NCBI GenBank assembly: GCA_017535315.1
Contig: JAFXUD010000083.1
Span: forward strand, 1-52,582
Direction: 5' to 3'
Length of the DNA: 52,582 nt
Source of the DNA: Victivallales bacterium
GTDB taxonomy: Bacteria > Verrucomicrobiota > Lentisphaeria > Oligosphaerales > Oligosphaeraceae
Below, one piece after another: positions 26,311 to 34,415 of this stretch. Made by a program: the position numbers and the translations under genes. The first letter of the stretch is position 1; each line of letters opens with the position of its first letter. The notes beneath the pieces are model-generated. The model saw nothing but the letters and a program-made list of their open reading frames with translations. It was not told the origin of the DNA and made no database searches.

Positions 26311-26338
26311 AATATATGGTAGCAGTCTAGACAGTCAA
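26311..26338 (-). promoter_or_regulatory. sigma70-type promoter for the 2406-residue gene
   Basis: On the minus strand, TTGACT (26333-26338) and TATATT (26311-26316) are separated by 16 bp, about 50 bp upstream of the start codon. A second TTGACA lies closer, around 26280. It is a sequence match only. Confidence 0.5.
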
Positions 26339-26374
26339 GCTCGTTTTAAATCTTTTGGGTCTAATGAACTAAAA

Positions 26375-26453
26375 AAGGACAGGAGGGACGGGAGAGACGG
26401 GAGGGACAGCAAAATGGTGTTAGCCGCTCTATCCCGTCGCTCCCGTCCCTTTA
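26375..26453 (-). terminator. minisatellite hairpin terminator after the serine hydrolase gene
   Basis: Units GGACAGGAGGGACGGGAG and GGGACAGC form a left arm. TCCCGTCGCTCCCGTCCC forms the right arm, around a loop with ATGGTGTTAGCCGCTCTATCC. On the minus strand it ends CCTGTCCTTTTTTAG. This matches 18927-19016 almost base for base in the loop, differing mainly by A/G and T/C transitions. Confidence 0.7.
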
Positions 26454-26470
26454 GAATTGTCCCTTCCCCC

Positions 26471-27559
26471 TCACCCCTGCAAATCCTGAAGGAGGGCGGT
26501 GACAAGGGAGGGGCGCATGGTCTGATTTGGAGAGGCCAGGACATGCTGCGCGTGGAAGAGGGTCGCCTCGGCGTCAGGGATGACGGCAAGGAAGGCGCCC
26601 GCCGCGCCGCCCCAGCCGTAATCGTGCGTGTCGCATCCAGGCTTCGGGCAGCGCACTCCAAGACCATAGGAGTATCCAGGCCGTTCAAAGACCTGCTGGA
26701 CCTTGCCCGCAATCTGCGGGTGAATCATTTCCGCAATCGTATCGTGGCGGAGTATTTGCTCACCAACGCGTAAAGCCTCCAGAAAACGGATATAGTCATC
26801 GACGGTCGAGACACACCCTGCCCCGCCGCTCTCATACTTTGTTCCAAGCTTATAGGTCTGGATTCTTGGGCCGCAGGGGTCGAAGCTCTTTGTCTCCGCA
26901 TTATAGCGGTACTGTGCGGCGATGCTCCCCAGTTCCTCATCTGGCAGCAGGAAGGTCGATTGGCTCATCCCGATGCGTTCAAAGATGTTGGCCTTCACAT
27001 AACTACCGAACCGCTCGCCAGAAACGACCTCCACAATGGCGGCCAGGACATCGTGGCAAAGGCTGTAGTTCCAGCTTTCGCCTGGCTCGAAAATCAGCGG
27101 GTCAAGGGCCAAGTAGTTCATCGCCTGCCGTGTCGAGAGGGTGCCATTTGTCTCCTCCTTGCCGCGAAGAAGATTTGGCGAGGAGCAATTGTAGGTCAGG
27201 CCAGCCGTCATCGTGAATAGATGCCGCACGGTCATGGTGGTCGCGACGGGCTGCAACTGGTCGTCGCACCGCTTTTGAAGATGGCGGAATTCAGGGAGAT
27301 ACTCATACACGGCGTCATCCAGCCCCAAACGCCCCTGTTCAACAAGCTGAAGCGCCGCCGCGCAAGTTATCGGTTTGGAACAGGAGTAGATGTTATACCG
27401 CTCGCTGCCATCGATTGGCTTCGTCCGTGCCTCGTCGGAAAAACCCGCCTGATGCCGAAAGACGCATTTGCCCTTGTGGTAGATGACGCAGTCAATCGAG
27501 GGAATCCCCATCTTTTCAAACTGCGCCAACAGTTCCATGACCTGACCGTTTTGCTTCAT
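26471..27559 (-). CDS. serine hydrolase, class C beta-lactamase/esterase family
   Basis: A 362-residue protein. The ATG at 27559 is chosen, since AAGG lies 4 nt upstream; an upstream TTG would overlap the preceding gene. It has the active-site tetrad SCSK (Ser-x-x-Lys), a Tyr motif in WNYSLCHD, and a third-box-like DYGWGGAAG where class C enzymes have K/HxG. The family includes DD-peptidases, esterases (EstB type) and true beta-lactamases; no signal peptide is seen, so a cytoplasmic esterase is more likely than antibiotic resistance. It is the last gene of a minus-strand run starting with the PHP protein and follows the GHL10-like gene by 13 bp, so a glycan deacylation role is possible. Confidence 0.82.
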   Translation of the reverse strand: MKQNGQVMELLAQFEKMGIPSIDCVIYHKGKCVFRHQAGFSDEARTKPIDGSERYNIYSCSKPITCAAALQLVEQGRLGLDDAVYEYLPEFRHLQKRCDDQLQPVATTMTVRHLFTMTAGLTYNCSSPNLLRGKEETNGTLSTRQAMNYLALDPLIFEPGESWNYSLCHDVLAAIVEVVSGERFGSYVKANIFERIGMSQSTFLLPDEELGSIAAQYRYNAETKSFDPCGPRIQTYKLGTKYESGGAGCVSTVDDYIRFLEALRVGEQILRHDTIAEMIHPQIAGKVQQVFERPGYSYGLGVRCPKPGCDTHDYGWGGAAGAFLAVIPDAEATLFHAQHVLASPNQTMRPSLVTALLQDLQG

Positions 27560-27572
27560 AATACCTTGTCCG

Positions 27573-28577
27573 TTAGGCAAATTTCTTGATCACGGTATAG
27601 TGCTCGTCCACTGCGCCGTCCAGCGCGAAGAAGGTGCAGCCCTTCATGCCTGCATCGACGCACTCGTTTATATAGCGTTCCACACGGTCGGGAGGATTCA
27701 CGCCCAGAGAGCTCTTCAGGCCGATGCCCGTATAGAAGGTCGATTTCATGTCCTTCGCCAGACGAACATGCCCTTTAAGCACCTCGCTGAAGGTTTCAGG
27801 CACAATGTGGTAGTTCATGCTGGAGATGATGTCCAGGAGTCCCTCCTCGCCCCAGGCAGCCCAGTCCTGCCCTTCGAGGACCGCAGGCCCGAGGCCATAG
27901 ACGGGCGGTTTTGGCAAATCGGCCTGCATGGCGTAGTTGGCGCGCGCCGCCATGGACAACTGCAGACCGTATTTGGCGGTCAACGCACGGTATTTCCGAA
28001 CCAGGTCGGTGATGAAGGCGTTCTTCCAGGCGAACTCTTTGTAGATGACGGCGGGGGCCTTGCGCTCCTCCTCGGTCAGTTGCTCTTTGCCGAAGTACTT
28101 CAGGCGAAGTGCGCGGCAAGCAGGACACTGGCAGGGGCATGCCACCGAGCCGACGGCATTGTCGTCGCGAATGTAGTCCAGGTGGATGCCGTCGATGCGC
28201 TTGCCCTGGGCACGGATGAGCGCCTCGACGTCAGGCAGAATCCGCTCGCGGACGGCGACATCGTTCACGCAGGGGTAGAAACTTTCCTTGCAGCCATCCC
28301 AGTGCTCGGCGTCCGTAAGGCGTTTCATCAGCTTGTCATGCAGTTCGGGACTGCGGAAGGGGATAATCCAGATGTGCACCTTCAGCCCCAGCTCCAGCGC
28401 GACATCCAGATAGGGGTCGAGCGGAAGTCCATTGGGTTTATCAGGCAGAGTGAAGAGTGTGGAAATGCCTGCGTCGGCGGCCATGCCGAGTCGGCGTCTC
28501 ACTAGCTCCATGTCGATTTTTCCATCCTTGGCATATCTGGCGTGATGGTCCCAGGCGGTCAAAACTAGTTTGCTCAT
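27573..28577 (-). CDS. GHL10/YngK-like putative glycoside hydrolase
   Basis: A 334-residue TIM-barrel-like protein. Family hallmarks are AGISTLFTLPD, LGLKVHIWIIPF and especially RIDGIHLDYIRDD, the acidic strand motif of GHL10 (DUF187-like) proteins. A CPCQCPACRALR cluster could bind a metal. Two ATGs overlap the FTR-like stop; MSKLVLTAWDHHAR is chosen because AAGGAG is 5 nt before it. It has no signal peptide. It sits between the FTR-like and serine hydrolase genes in a tight operon. The substrate is unknown; enzymatic action is inferred from the family only. Confidence 0.75.
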   Translation of the reverse strand: MSKLVLTAWDHHARYAKDGKIDMELVRRRLGMAADAGISTLFTLPDKPNGLPLDPYLDVALELGLKVHIWIIPFRSPELHDKLMKRLTDAEHWDGCKESFYPCVNDVAVRERILPDVEALIRAQGKRIDGIHLDYIRDDNAVGSVACPCQCPACRALRLKYFGKEQLTEEERKAPAVIYKEFAWKNAFITDLVRKYRALTAKYGLQLSMAARANYAMQADLPKPPVYGLGPAVLEGQDWAAWGEEGLLDIISSMNYHIVPETFSEVLKGHVRLAKDMKSTFYTGIGLKSSLGVNPPDRVERYINECVDAGMKGCTFFALDGAVDEHYTVIKKFA

Positions 28578-28774
28578 CATTTCTCCTTTTTGTACAACAT
28601 ACAATGGCAGAAACCCTCGAAATCGGGGTCCTTTATCTGGTCGCGGAACTCCTTGCACATGCACTTTGTCTCAGGGGTCCGCTGAAGACGACAGGGACAG
28701 TAGCCGCCCGTGCGCTCAAGCCCCTCCTTGATGGTCTTGACCACCTCGGCGTCGGGATTCAATACAATCTTCAT
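28577..28774 (-). CDS. ferredoxin-thioredoxin reductase catalytic-chain-like protein
   Basis: A 65-residue protein with the FTR-beta cysteine pattern: GYCPCR, then KCMCKEF, then FCHCMLY, i.e. CPC...CxC...CHC with short spacing. The canonical chain uses these cysteines for a [4Fe-4S] cluster next to a redox-active disulfide, passing ferredoxin electrons to thioredoxin-like proteins. This short stand-alone form is common in anaerobes. The ATG at 28774 is chosen for its strong SD (GTGGAGGT, 7 nt). Its stop overlaps the start of the GHL10-like gene (TGATG). Why a redox protein is coupled to a sensor kinase and glycosidase-like genes is unclear. Confidence 0.82.
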   Translation of the reverse strand: MKIVLNPDAEVVKTIKEGLERTGGYCPCRLQRTPETKCMCKEFRDQIKDPDFEGFCHCMLYKKEK

Positions 28775-28808
28775 CGTGTTTACCTCCACTTTTTGGGAGA
28801 GTGGCCTC

Positions 28809-31800
28809 TTACCCATGCACGCACTTTATCAGCAGTTTTTTCAGGCTGTCAGGCGTAATGGGCTTAATCAGAATATCGACCAGTTCGTTCTCACCTGCAT
28901 TGTTTTTCACCTCGACGTCCGCAGTGATGGCAGCCACGGGCAGCTTGGCAAGGCCTGGCATCGCATGGATGGCCTTCACCATCTCCATACCATTCATGCC
29001 AGGCATCCAAAGGTCCGTGAGAACCAAATCGACTTTGTATTTTTTCAGGAGAGAAAGAGCCTCGGTCGGGTCTGTGCAGATATGGCATTCGGCGCCGAAA
29101 CGCTCCAGGAATTTGGAGGTGATCTTCAGGTTCAGGGGCACATCGTCCACCACGAGGATCCGCAGTCCCTTGGGCACCTCCAGCGCTTCAGCCACCTTCT
29201 GCGGCGCCTGCTTTGCCGCCGCCCTGCTGACAAAGCCCACATTCGGGATGGAAATACGGAAAAGACTCCCCTTGCCTATTGAGGAATCAACATCTATGGA
29301 GCCGCCAACCTGTTCGAGAATCGCCTTGACAATGGGCAACCCGAGACCAGTGCCGTTCTGCGTGCGCTGCCCGCGGATTTCATGGTGGACAAAGGGGTCA
29401 AACATAATCTTCTTAATAACCTCGTCGATTCCATTGCCCGTGTCCTTCACCTCCAGCTCCAGGACGCCGACATCACGGGTGGTCGGCTTGAAACGTACCT
29501 CGCACGAAACCGTACCCTCAATCGTGAATTTCATCGCATTGCCGACAAGATTATCCAGCACCTGGCGCACGCAAAAGTCGTTCAGCTTGACAATCGGAAA
29601 ATCATCGCGTTCGATGGAGCACACCAGCTTCACTTCGGAGGCCGCCTTCGGCTCGTATTCTTGCTTCAATTCATCAAGGAGAGCCACCATGTCGCAGTCA
29701 CCATTCTTCACATCCACCCGTCCTGATACGACATTATTCAAAAGCATGATGTCATCCAGGAGATTCAGCAGGGCATTTGCGGGCTGCCTGATTTCACCAG
29801 CATACTCATGAGCTTGCGCGAGGGTCAAATCCTGCGTGTCCATGCACTTGGCAAAACCGATGATGGAGTTGAGCGGAGTGCGTATCTCGTGGCTCATGGC
29901 CGTCAGGAATTCGCCGTGAGCGCTGGCCGACTCCTTGGCATCCACCAGGGCGAGATGCAACCGCTTCTCCTTGGCGGCAATCTCCTTCAGCATGCTGCTG
30001 CGGTGGAGCGCCAACTCGATAATCTTCCCCACATCCTGCACAATGAAGCCGTCCATCTTGCTGAAGGCCTCGCCGCTCTTCTTCAGGAAGCACAAGATAC
30101 CCCATAGCTTCTCGTCATGGTAAATGGGCATGCAGATGACGGATTGCGCGCCGTCCGCATCCATGACAGAATCCAGCAGACGGGCATCGCCGCTGGTATC
30201 CGCCTCATCCCCGCGCCTCCGCATCTTCAGCTCACGGCCAATGCTTTCCTTGAGGCTGCAGATAGCGTCTAGCAGAGTATCGGAAAGCTTGGCTCCCACC
30301 TCTACGTTCCAATAGTTGGAGCATTGGGGCTTCTCCCCGTCGAAGCTCACAACCACGTTACTAGATGCATCAAGAAGCTGGCTCAAGGAGGCCAGCATCG
30401 GTGGCAGGCAGGCAAGGGCGTCGTCCTGAAGCGGCAGCGCCTGAAGTGCCTCATGGGTGATTTCAAGGGAGCGACGCTGCTTGATGGACTCGGTCATATC
30501 CAGCTCGACGCCGATGATCATATCGTGGCCATCTGGATCCTTGATGTGCCGCTTCACGCAGAAAAGATTCATAAGGCGATGGGGCGTCTTCATCGCAATC
30601 ATTCCAGACCAGGAGCCATTCTCCCTGGCGAGGCGGTCGCTGTCCTCAAAGGCGTCCGCCCTTTCGCCAAAAAGCTCGCGGCTAGTCTTGCCCTTGACAT
30701 AGCCCTTTTCCCAGCCCATCGCGTTCTCTAGGTAATCGCTGGCAAGCAGGTAGCGAATTTCATCGCCGCACTCCTTGATGAACGCCGCGCACGGCATCGT
30801 GGAGAGGATGCCTGAAAGCAACTCGGAGATTTTCCTGAAGTGGCGCTCGCTGTTGAGAAGCGCCGTCTGGTCGGTGAAGGCCTGCACCACGTTCACGACG
30901 ACACCATTGTCGTAGATCGGAACGGTGGAGACGCTGTACACGCGGCTACCAAATGACTCCGAAGTCACAATGGTCTTCCCTGTGACAAAAGCCTTGTTGA
31001 CGGGGCATTCATCCTTTTTGTCCTTTGCGCAGAACTCATGCATGCATTTGCCTGAAGCCAGCCTGCGCTCCATTCCAAAACTAATCTCCTTCGCCTTGTC
31101 ATTGGACATGACCGCCTGGTGCTTGGTGTCAAACATGACCATGGCAACGGGGGAGGCGTTGAAGATGCGCTCCCGCTGCTCGGTTGCCATGTTCAACTGA
31201 TGTCTGGTGTCCTCCGCGTTCATGTAAATGTTGAGGGTATGAACATAGACGTCCAGCATCTGCTTCATGCCACCCGCATCCTCCCTTTCCTCGTCAGGCG
31301 CATAATAGGAGATGCTGCCTGTCAAGGCCACATAGCCGTTCAGCTTGCCATTGGCGGCGCGAATGGAGCAGATGGCCAATATCCCCGCGTTCGTCTTCGC
31401 AAAGAAGACATTCGCTAACTCTGCCGCCATCTCCGTGCGCTTTGCATCGTTGACCTCCACCAGAATCTTCCCGCTGGGAAGCACTCTGGCGGAGATTCTG
31501 TCCAGCGACATCTTTTCATCCACGAGTTCGGCCAGGGTACTCCGCTGCAAGTCGTATTCCTCCTGTCCCTGGACGGCATGAAGGTGCCCCCCATCGGCCC
31601 CGTCATCGACATAGAAGAAGAGGTTGTCCTCATCGTCCTCCTCCGTGTTGTTCGCGCGTTCGCCAAAGAGGACAATCCAGCACTGCTCCATACCCGTCTC
31701 CAGGCAGATGAGCTTGCAGATATACTCGAATGCCTGTCGCTTGTCATGGTTGCTCAGAAGGAATTCCAGGCAACTCTGGGACTGGCGGCTCGTACGCAGG

Positions 31801-32819
31801 CTCTGCTCCGCCATGCGGTTGGCATCCTCAAGTTCATTGACCACATCACGCGAACGGAGGCGCTGGTGATTCAGGATGAGAATCGTCAGCAGGAGGGCCA
31901 GCACGACGAGGCAAACCAGAATGGCAATCACCTTCTCCGTGGAGATGAGTTGCCGTGCCCTTGGAATAGAGGTGGTGACAAGGCAGTTGCTCAGCTCATC
32001 CTGCGGTATGATGGAAAGCGTCTTCTCGAAAAGAGCCTTCAAAGAGGGGTCAACATGTTTACTAAACATGAAACGGAATGGAGCTTTGGCGCGACTGGCA
32101 GGCATCTGCTGAATGACCAGGTGCTTATATTTTGAACTGCGCCAAAGCCTGTTCTGGGCGGCATAAAGATAATCCACCAGGTAGTCGGCCTCCCCCATGT
32201 TGACCGCCTTATAGCACTGGTCCATATTCTCGTATTTTTTCGCCCTCCCCTTACCGTTGTCATAGATGCTCCTGTTGCTGTAGTCATCCGCCACGACAGC
32301 AAGAGACTGGCGCGTAAGGCTAGTGAAGACCTCGTTCTTGCGGCAAACCCGCACCATGGGAATCATGACGCACTCATTGCTCCACTCGGCGGCCTCCATG
32401 GGTTCGCAGTTTCCCCCGTAGCACACCCAGATGTCCGACTCCCCCTTTGCCAAACGATATCTTGCTCCAACAGAACTCTTCGGTTCCAGATAGTGGAATG
32501 TCAATCCACTCTCACGCGAGATGATATCCAACAGGTTTTTGGTAAATCCGAAGACCTCTCCCTTCGCCTCATCATAGTCCTTCAACGGCGGAGCCAGAAC
32601 TGAAACATCAACGCGGAGGAGTTTCTCTTCATCCGTATCCTGTTCCTTTTCTGCAGCCTTGTCTTCATTATCAACAACACCGTCTTGAAGCTGCGCCACA
32701 GGTAGCCTCCATACGACTGCCTTGCCAGCTATTCTGGCAGCATACACCACGTCCAATGGCATCAGTAGCGCCCAGGCGATTATCGCCGCAAAAACTCTCA
32801 TGGTTTTTCTTAGATTCAT
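28809..32819 (-). CDS. hybrid sensor histidine kinase with periplasmic solute-binding-type sensor
   Basis: A 1336-residue membrane kinase. It has a signal/TM segment (about 1-27) and a periplasmic family-3 solute-binding-like domain (about 67-290). TM VIAILVCLVVLALLLTIL follows (about 297-315), then a GAF-like region (345-530), PAS (548-665, with a Cys-rich KCMHEFCAKDKKDECPV loop), a second PAS (665-780) and GAF (790-950). The HisKA domain has SHEIRTPLNS (phospho-His near 976) and the ATPase has NLVGNAMKF and DTGNGI. The C-terminal receiver domain carries ILVVDDVPLN, LVLTDLWMPGMNG (phospho-Asp near 1265) and KPI. No DNA-binding output is present, so a phosphorelay partner elsewhere is implied. 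It is 54 bp after the PHP gene and 34 bp before the FTR-like gene. The SD is weak. Confidence 0.9.
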   Translation of the reverse strand: MNLRKTMRVFAAIIAWALLMPLDVVYAARIAGKAVVWRLPVAQLQDGVVDNEDKAAEKEQDTDEEKLLRVDVSVLAPPLKDYDEAKGEVFGFTKNLLDIISRESGLTFHYLEPKSSVGARYRLAKGESDIWVCYGGNCEPMEAAEWSNECVMIPMVRVCRKNEVFTSLTRQSLAVVADDYSNRSIYDNGKGRAKKYENMDQCYKAVNMGEADYLVDYLYAAQNRLWRSSKYKHLVIQQMPASRAKAPFRFMFSKHVDPSLKALFEKTLSIIPQDELSNCLVTTSIPRARQLISTEKVIAILVCLVVLALLLTILILNHQRLRSRDVVNELEDANRMAEQSLRTSRQSQSCLEFLLSNHDKRQAFEYICKLICLETGMEQCWIVLFGERANNTEEDDEDNLFFYVDDGADGGHLHAVQGQEEYDLQRSTLAELVDEKMSLDRISARVLPSGKILVEVNDAKRTEMAAELANVFFAKTNAGILAICSIRAANGKLNGYVALTGSISYYAPDEEREDAGGMKQMLDVYVHTLNIYMNAEDTRHQLNMATEQRERIFNASPVAMVMFDTKHQAVMSNDKAKEISFGMERRLASGKCMHEFCAKDKKDECPVNKAFVTGKTIVTSESFGSRVYSVSTVPIYDNGVVVNVVQAFTDQTALLNSERHFRKISELLSGILSTMPCAAFIKECGDEIRYLLASDYLENAMGWEKGYVKGKTSRELFGERADAFEDSDRLARENGSWSGMIAMKTPHRLMNLFCVKRHIKDPDGHDMIIGVELDMTESIKQRRSLEITHEALQALPLQDDALACLPPMLASLSQLLDASSNVVVSFDGEKPQCSNYWNVEVGAKLSDTLLDAICSLKESIGRELKMRRRGDEADTSGDARLLDSVMDADGAQSVICMPIYHDEKLWGILCFLKKSGEAFSKMDGFIVQDVGKIIELALHRSSMLKEIAAKEKRLHLALVDAKESASAHGEFLTAMSHEIRTPLNSIIGFAKCMDTQDLTLAQAHEYAGEIRQPANALLNLLDDIMLLNNVVSGRVDVKNGDCDMVALLDELKQEYEPKAASEVKLVCSIERDDFPIVKLNDFCVRQVLDNLVGNAMKFTIEGTVSCEVRFKPTTRDVGVLELEVKDTGNGIDEVIKKIMFDPFVHHEIRGQRTQNGTGLGLPIVKAILEQVGGSIDVDSSIGKGSLFRISIPNVGFVSRAAAKQAPQKVAEALEVPKGLRILVVDDVPLNLKITSKFLERFGAECHICTDPTEALSLLKKYKVDLVLTDLWMPGMNGMEMVKAIHAMPGLAKLPVAAITADVEVKNNAGENELVDILIKPITPDSLKKLLIKCVHG

Positions 32820-32873
32820 AAACTATGTCTGAAATGGGAAGGCAACTTATCGTGCGGATTTAGACGGATGGCG

Positions 32874-34154
32874 TCAAGCCCAAAGCTTCTTGTAGAGGTC
32901 GGCAACACGATTTCTGCAGAGGGAAATCATCTTCGCGGCGGAACGGTCTCCTGCAAAGTACTTCATCATCAGCCTCCCCTCCTCGGCGCATTCGTCATGA
33001 TGAAGCGGAAGAATCTCCCGCAGGCAGAAATAGGCGAACTTCACATAGCGGAAGCGTCCGTGCAATTGGGGAGCCTCCTCTTCTATCGCATGGACTGCCA
33101 CGCTTCGCTCTGCGCGAATCGCTTCGCTCAAGTCCGCAAACTCGCATGACGGAGCAAAGATAATGGTGTAGTACCAGTTGAAAAGCCCCTTGTTCACAGT
33201 GCCGTGCGAATCGGAGATGCCCACCACGGGAATACGCTTCCCCTGCTCACGCATCTCGCTCCAGAGGGAGACCTGGAGCGAGTTCGCCTCGGCCTGGTGC
33301 TTCCAAAAACCGCCGATGAGTTCGAACGCGTCAAACTCCCCCGTCTCGAAGAAGGCGCGCAACAGCGCATCGCTGACATTGAAATGGTCGCCGTAAATCC
33401 AGTAGGGATGGCAAAGGATGGAGATGCCGCCTGCCTCGCGTATCTTTTGAAAGACCCATCTGGACGAGGCAAAACGGTAGAGGTCATCGCCCTTCAGGTA
33501 GGGTATCCTGATCTTCTTCTGGATGGCGGCGACTTCCTTCTCATATTGCTCGGTCTGCCTGTGAAGGTCATTCACGCTGAAGGAGCCTCCGAAGTTGATA
33601 TGATGCACGCAATTGCGGGGCGGATGAACCTCCTCGCCAGGGAAAACCCTGAAATCCGTGTCCAGCTTCTTGAACGCCTCGACGACCTCCAGGGAGGGGC
33701 CATACTGATGATGGTCCGTGAGCGCGAAAAAGTCGAACCCTGCCCGCCTGTAGTTGGAGGCGACAAAGACGGGGCTCTCCTTCCCGTCGGAGCGACAGGA
33801 GTGAAGATGAAAATCCCCCTTCCAGGGTCTGCAGGAAAAGAGGTCCTTCTCCACTGCATACAGGCAGAACTCCGTCTTGACGGAACGCGGACCGTTGTTC
33901 TCCCAGGAATCGGTCAGGACGATGGTGTACTCCTGCTCCTTGTCTGGCGTGAAGGTCACCTTGATGGCCCCGTTTTTGATGACCAGCGGAATCTCGTTCT
34001 TGATGTATGTTTCACGCTCTGAAAGCAGAAGTGTATAGTTATGCCCCTCCATTATGGCCGCATGGTCATATTTGGGGCGAATGGTGACTGTCACCTTCTT
34101 GCCGACTTTCAGCACTTTCGGAAATACTTCGTAACTGTAATCCTGAGATTTCAT
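32874..34154 (-). CDS. PHP-domain metal-dependent phosphoesterase-like protein
   Basis: A 426-residue protein. After about 120 residues of beta-rich N-terminal sequence comes a complete PHP active-site set: FHLHSCRSDGK (HxH and D), ALTDHHQYG, EEVHP...VHH, ILCHPYW, and GISDSHGT. These bind up to three metals in phosphoesterases such as PolX/HisK-type enzymes and nucleotide phosphatases. Family members attached to a beta domain occur widely in glycan-degrading bacteria with unknown substrates. The SD AGAGGAAC, 6 nt before ATG, supports the start. It is the first gene of the minus-strand run ending at the serine hydrolase and diverges from the GH127 gene. Confidence 0.82.
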   Translation of the reverse strand: MKSQDYSYEVFPKVLKVGKKVTVTIRPKYDHAAIMEGHNYTLLLSERETYIKNEIPLVIKNGAIKVTFTPDKEQEYTIVLTDSWENNGPRSVKTEFCLYAVEKDLFSCRPWKGDFHLHSCRSDGKESPVFVASNYRRAGFDFFALTDHHQYGPSLEVVEAFKKLDTDFRVFPGEEVHPPRNCVHHINFGGSFSVNDLHRQTEQYEKEVAAIQKKIRIPYLKGDDLYRFASSRWVFQKIREAGGISILCHPYWIYGDHFNVSDALLRAFFETGEFDAFELIGGFWKHQAEANSLQVSLWSEMREQGKRIPVVGISDSHGTVNKGLFNWYYTIIFAPSCEFADLSEAIRAERSVAVHAIEEEAPQLHGRFRYVKFAYFCLREILPLHHDECAEEGRLMMKYFAGDRSAAKMISLCRNRVADLYKKLWA

Positions 34155-34415
34155 GTGTTTGTTCCTCTGTGTTTGGAGAAGAAAAGAATATGCATATAAT
34201 TATACAACTACTTTATGAAAAATACTACCTGCGATTATGAAAAAAACTGTCTCCAATGAAAAAATTGCTATGAAAAAGCATTGCAGAGGGTGAAAAATGC
34301 ACCCTCCTCTTCTGGCAAAATGAAAGATGTGGAATTATGTTATGTGAGAAAGAGGCAGAGGCCTTCGAAACCACGGGTGCATTTTTAGAAAACACGCTTA
34401 CCAAGGAGCACACAC
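34155..34415. promoter_or_regulatory. divergent intergenic region with possible attenuator-like pairing
   Basis: The gap between the PHP gene (minus) and the GH127 gene (plus) is AT-rich. A hairpin GAGGGTG/CACCCTC lies at 34286-34306. A 12-bp perfect inverted repeat pairs AAAAATGCACCC (34293-34304) with GGGTGCATTTTT (34375-34386), about 30 bp before the GH127 start. The two pairings share the CACCC strand, so they exclude each other. No promoter could be assigned with confidence. Confidence 0.5.

Noticed and set aside
26471-27559. Serine hydrolase considered as an antibiotic-resistance beta-lactamase
   Set aside because: It lacks a signal peptide and the standard K/HxG box, and sits in a glycan-related operon; an esterase-type role is more likely.
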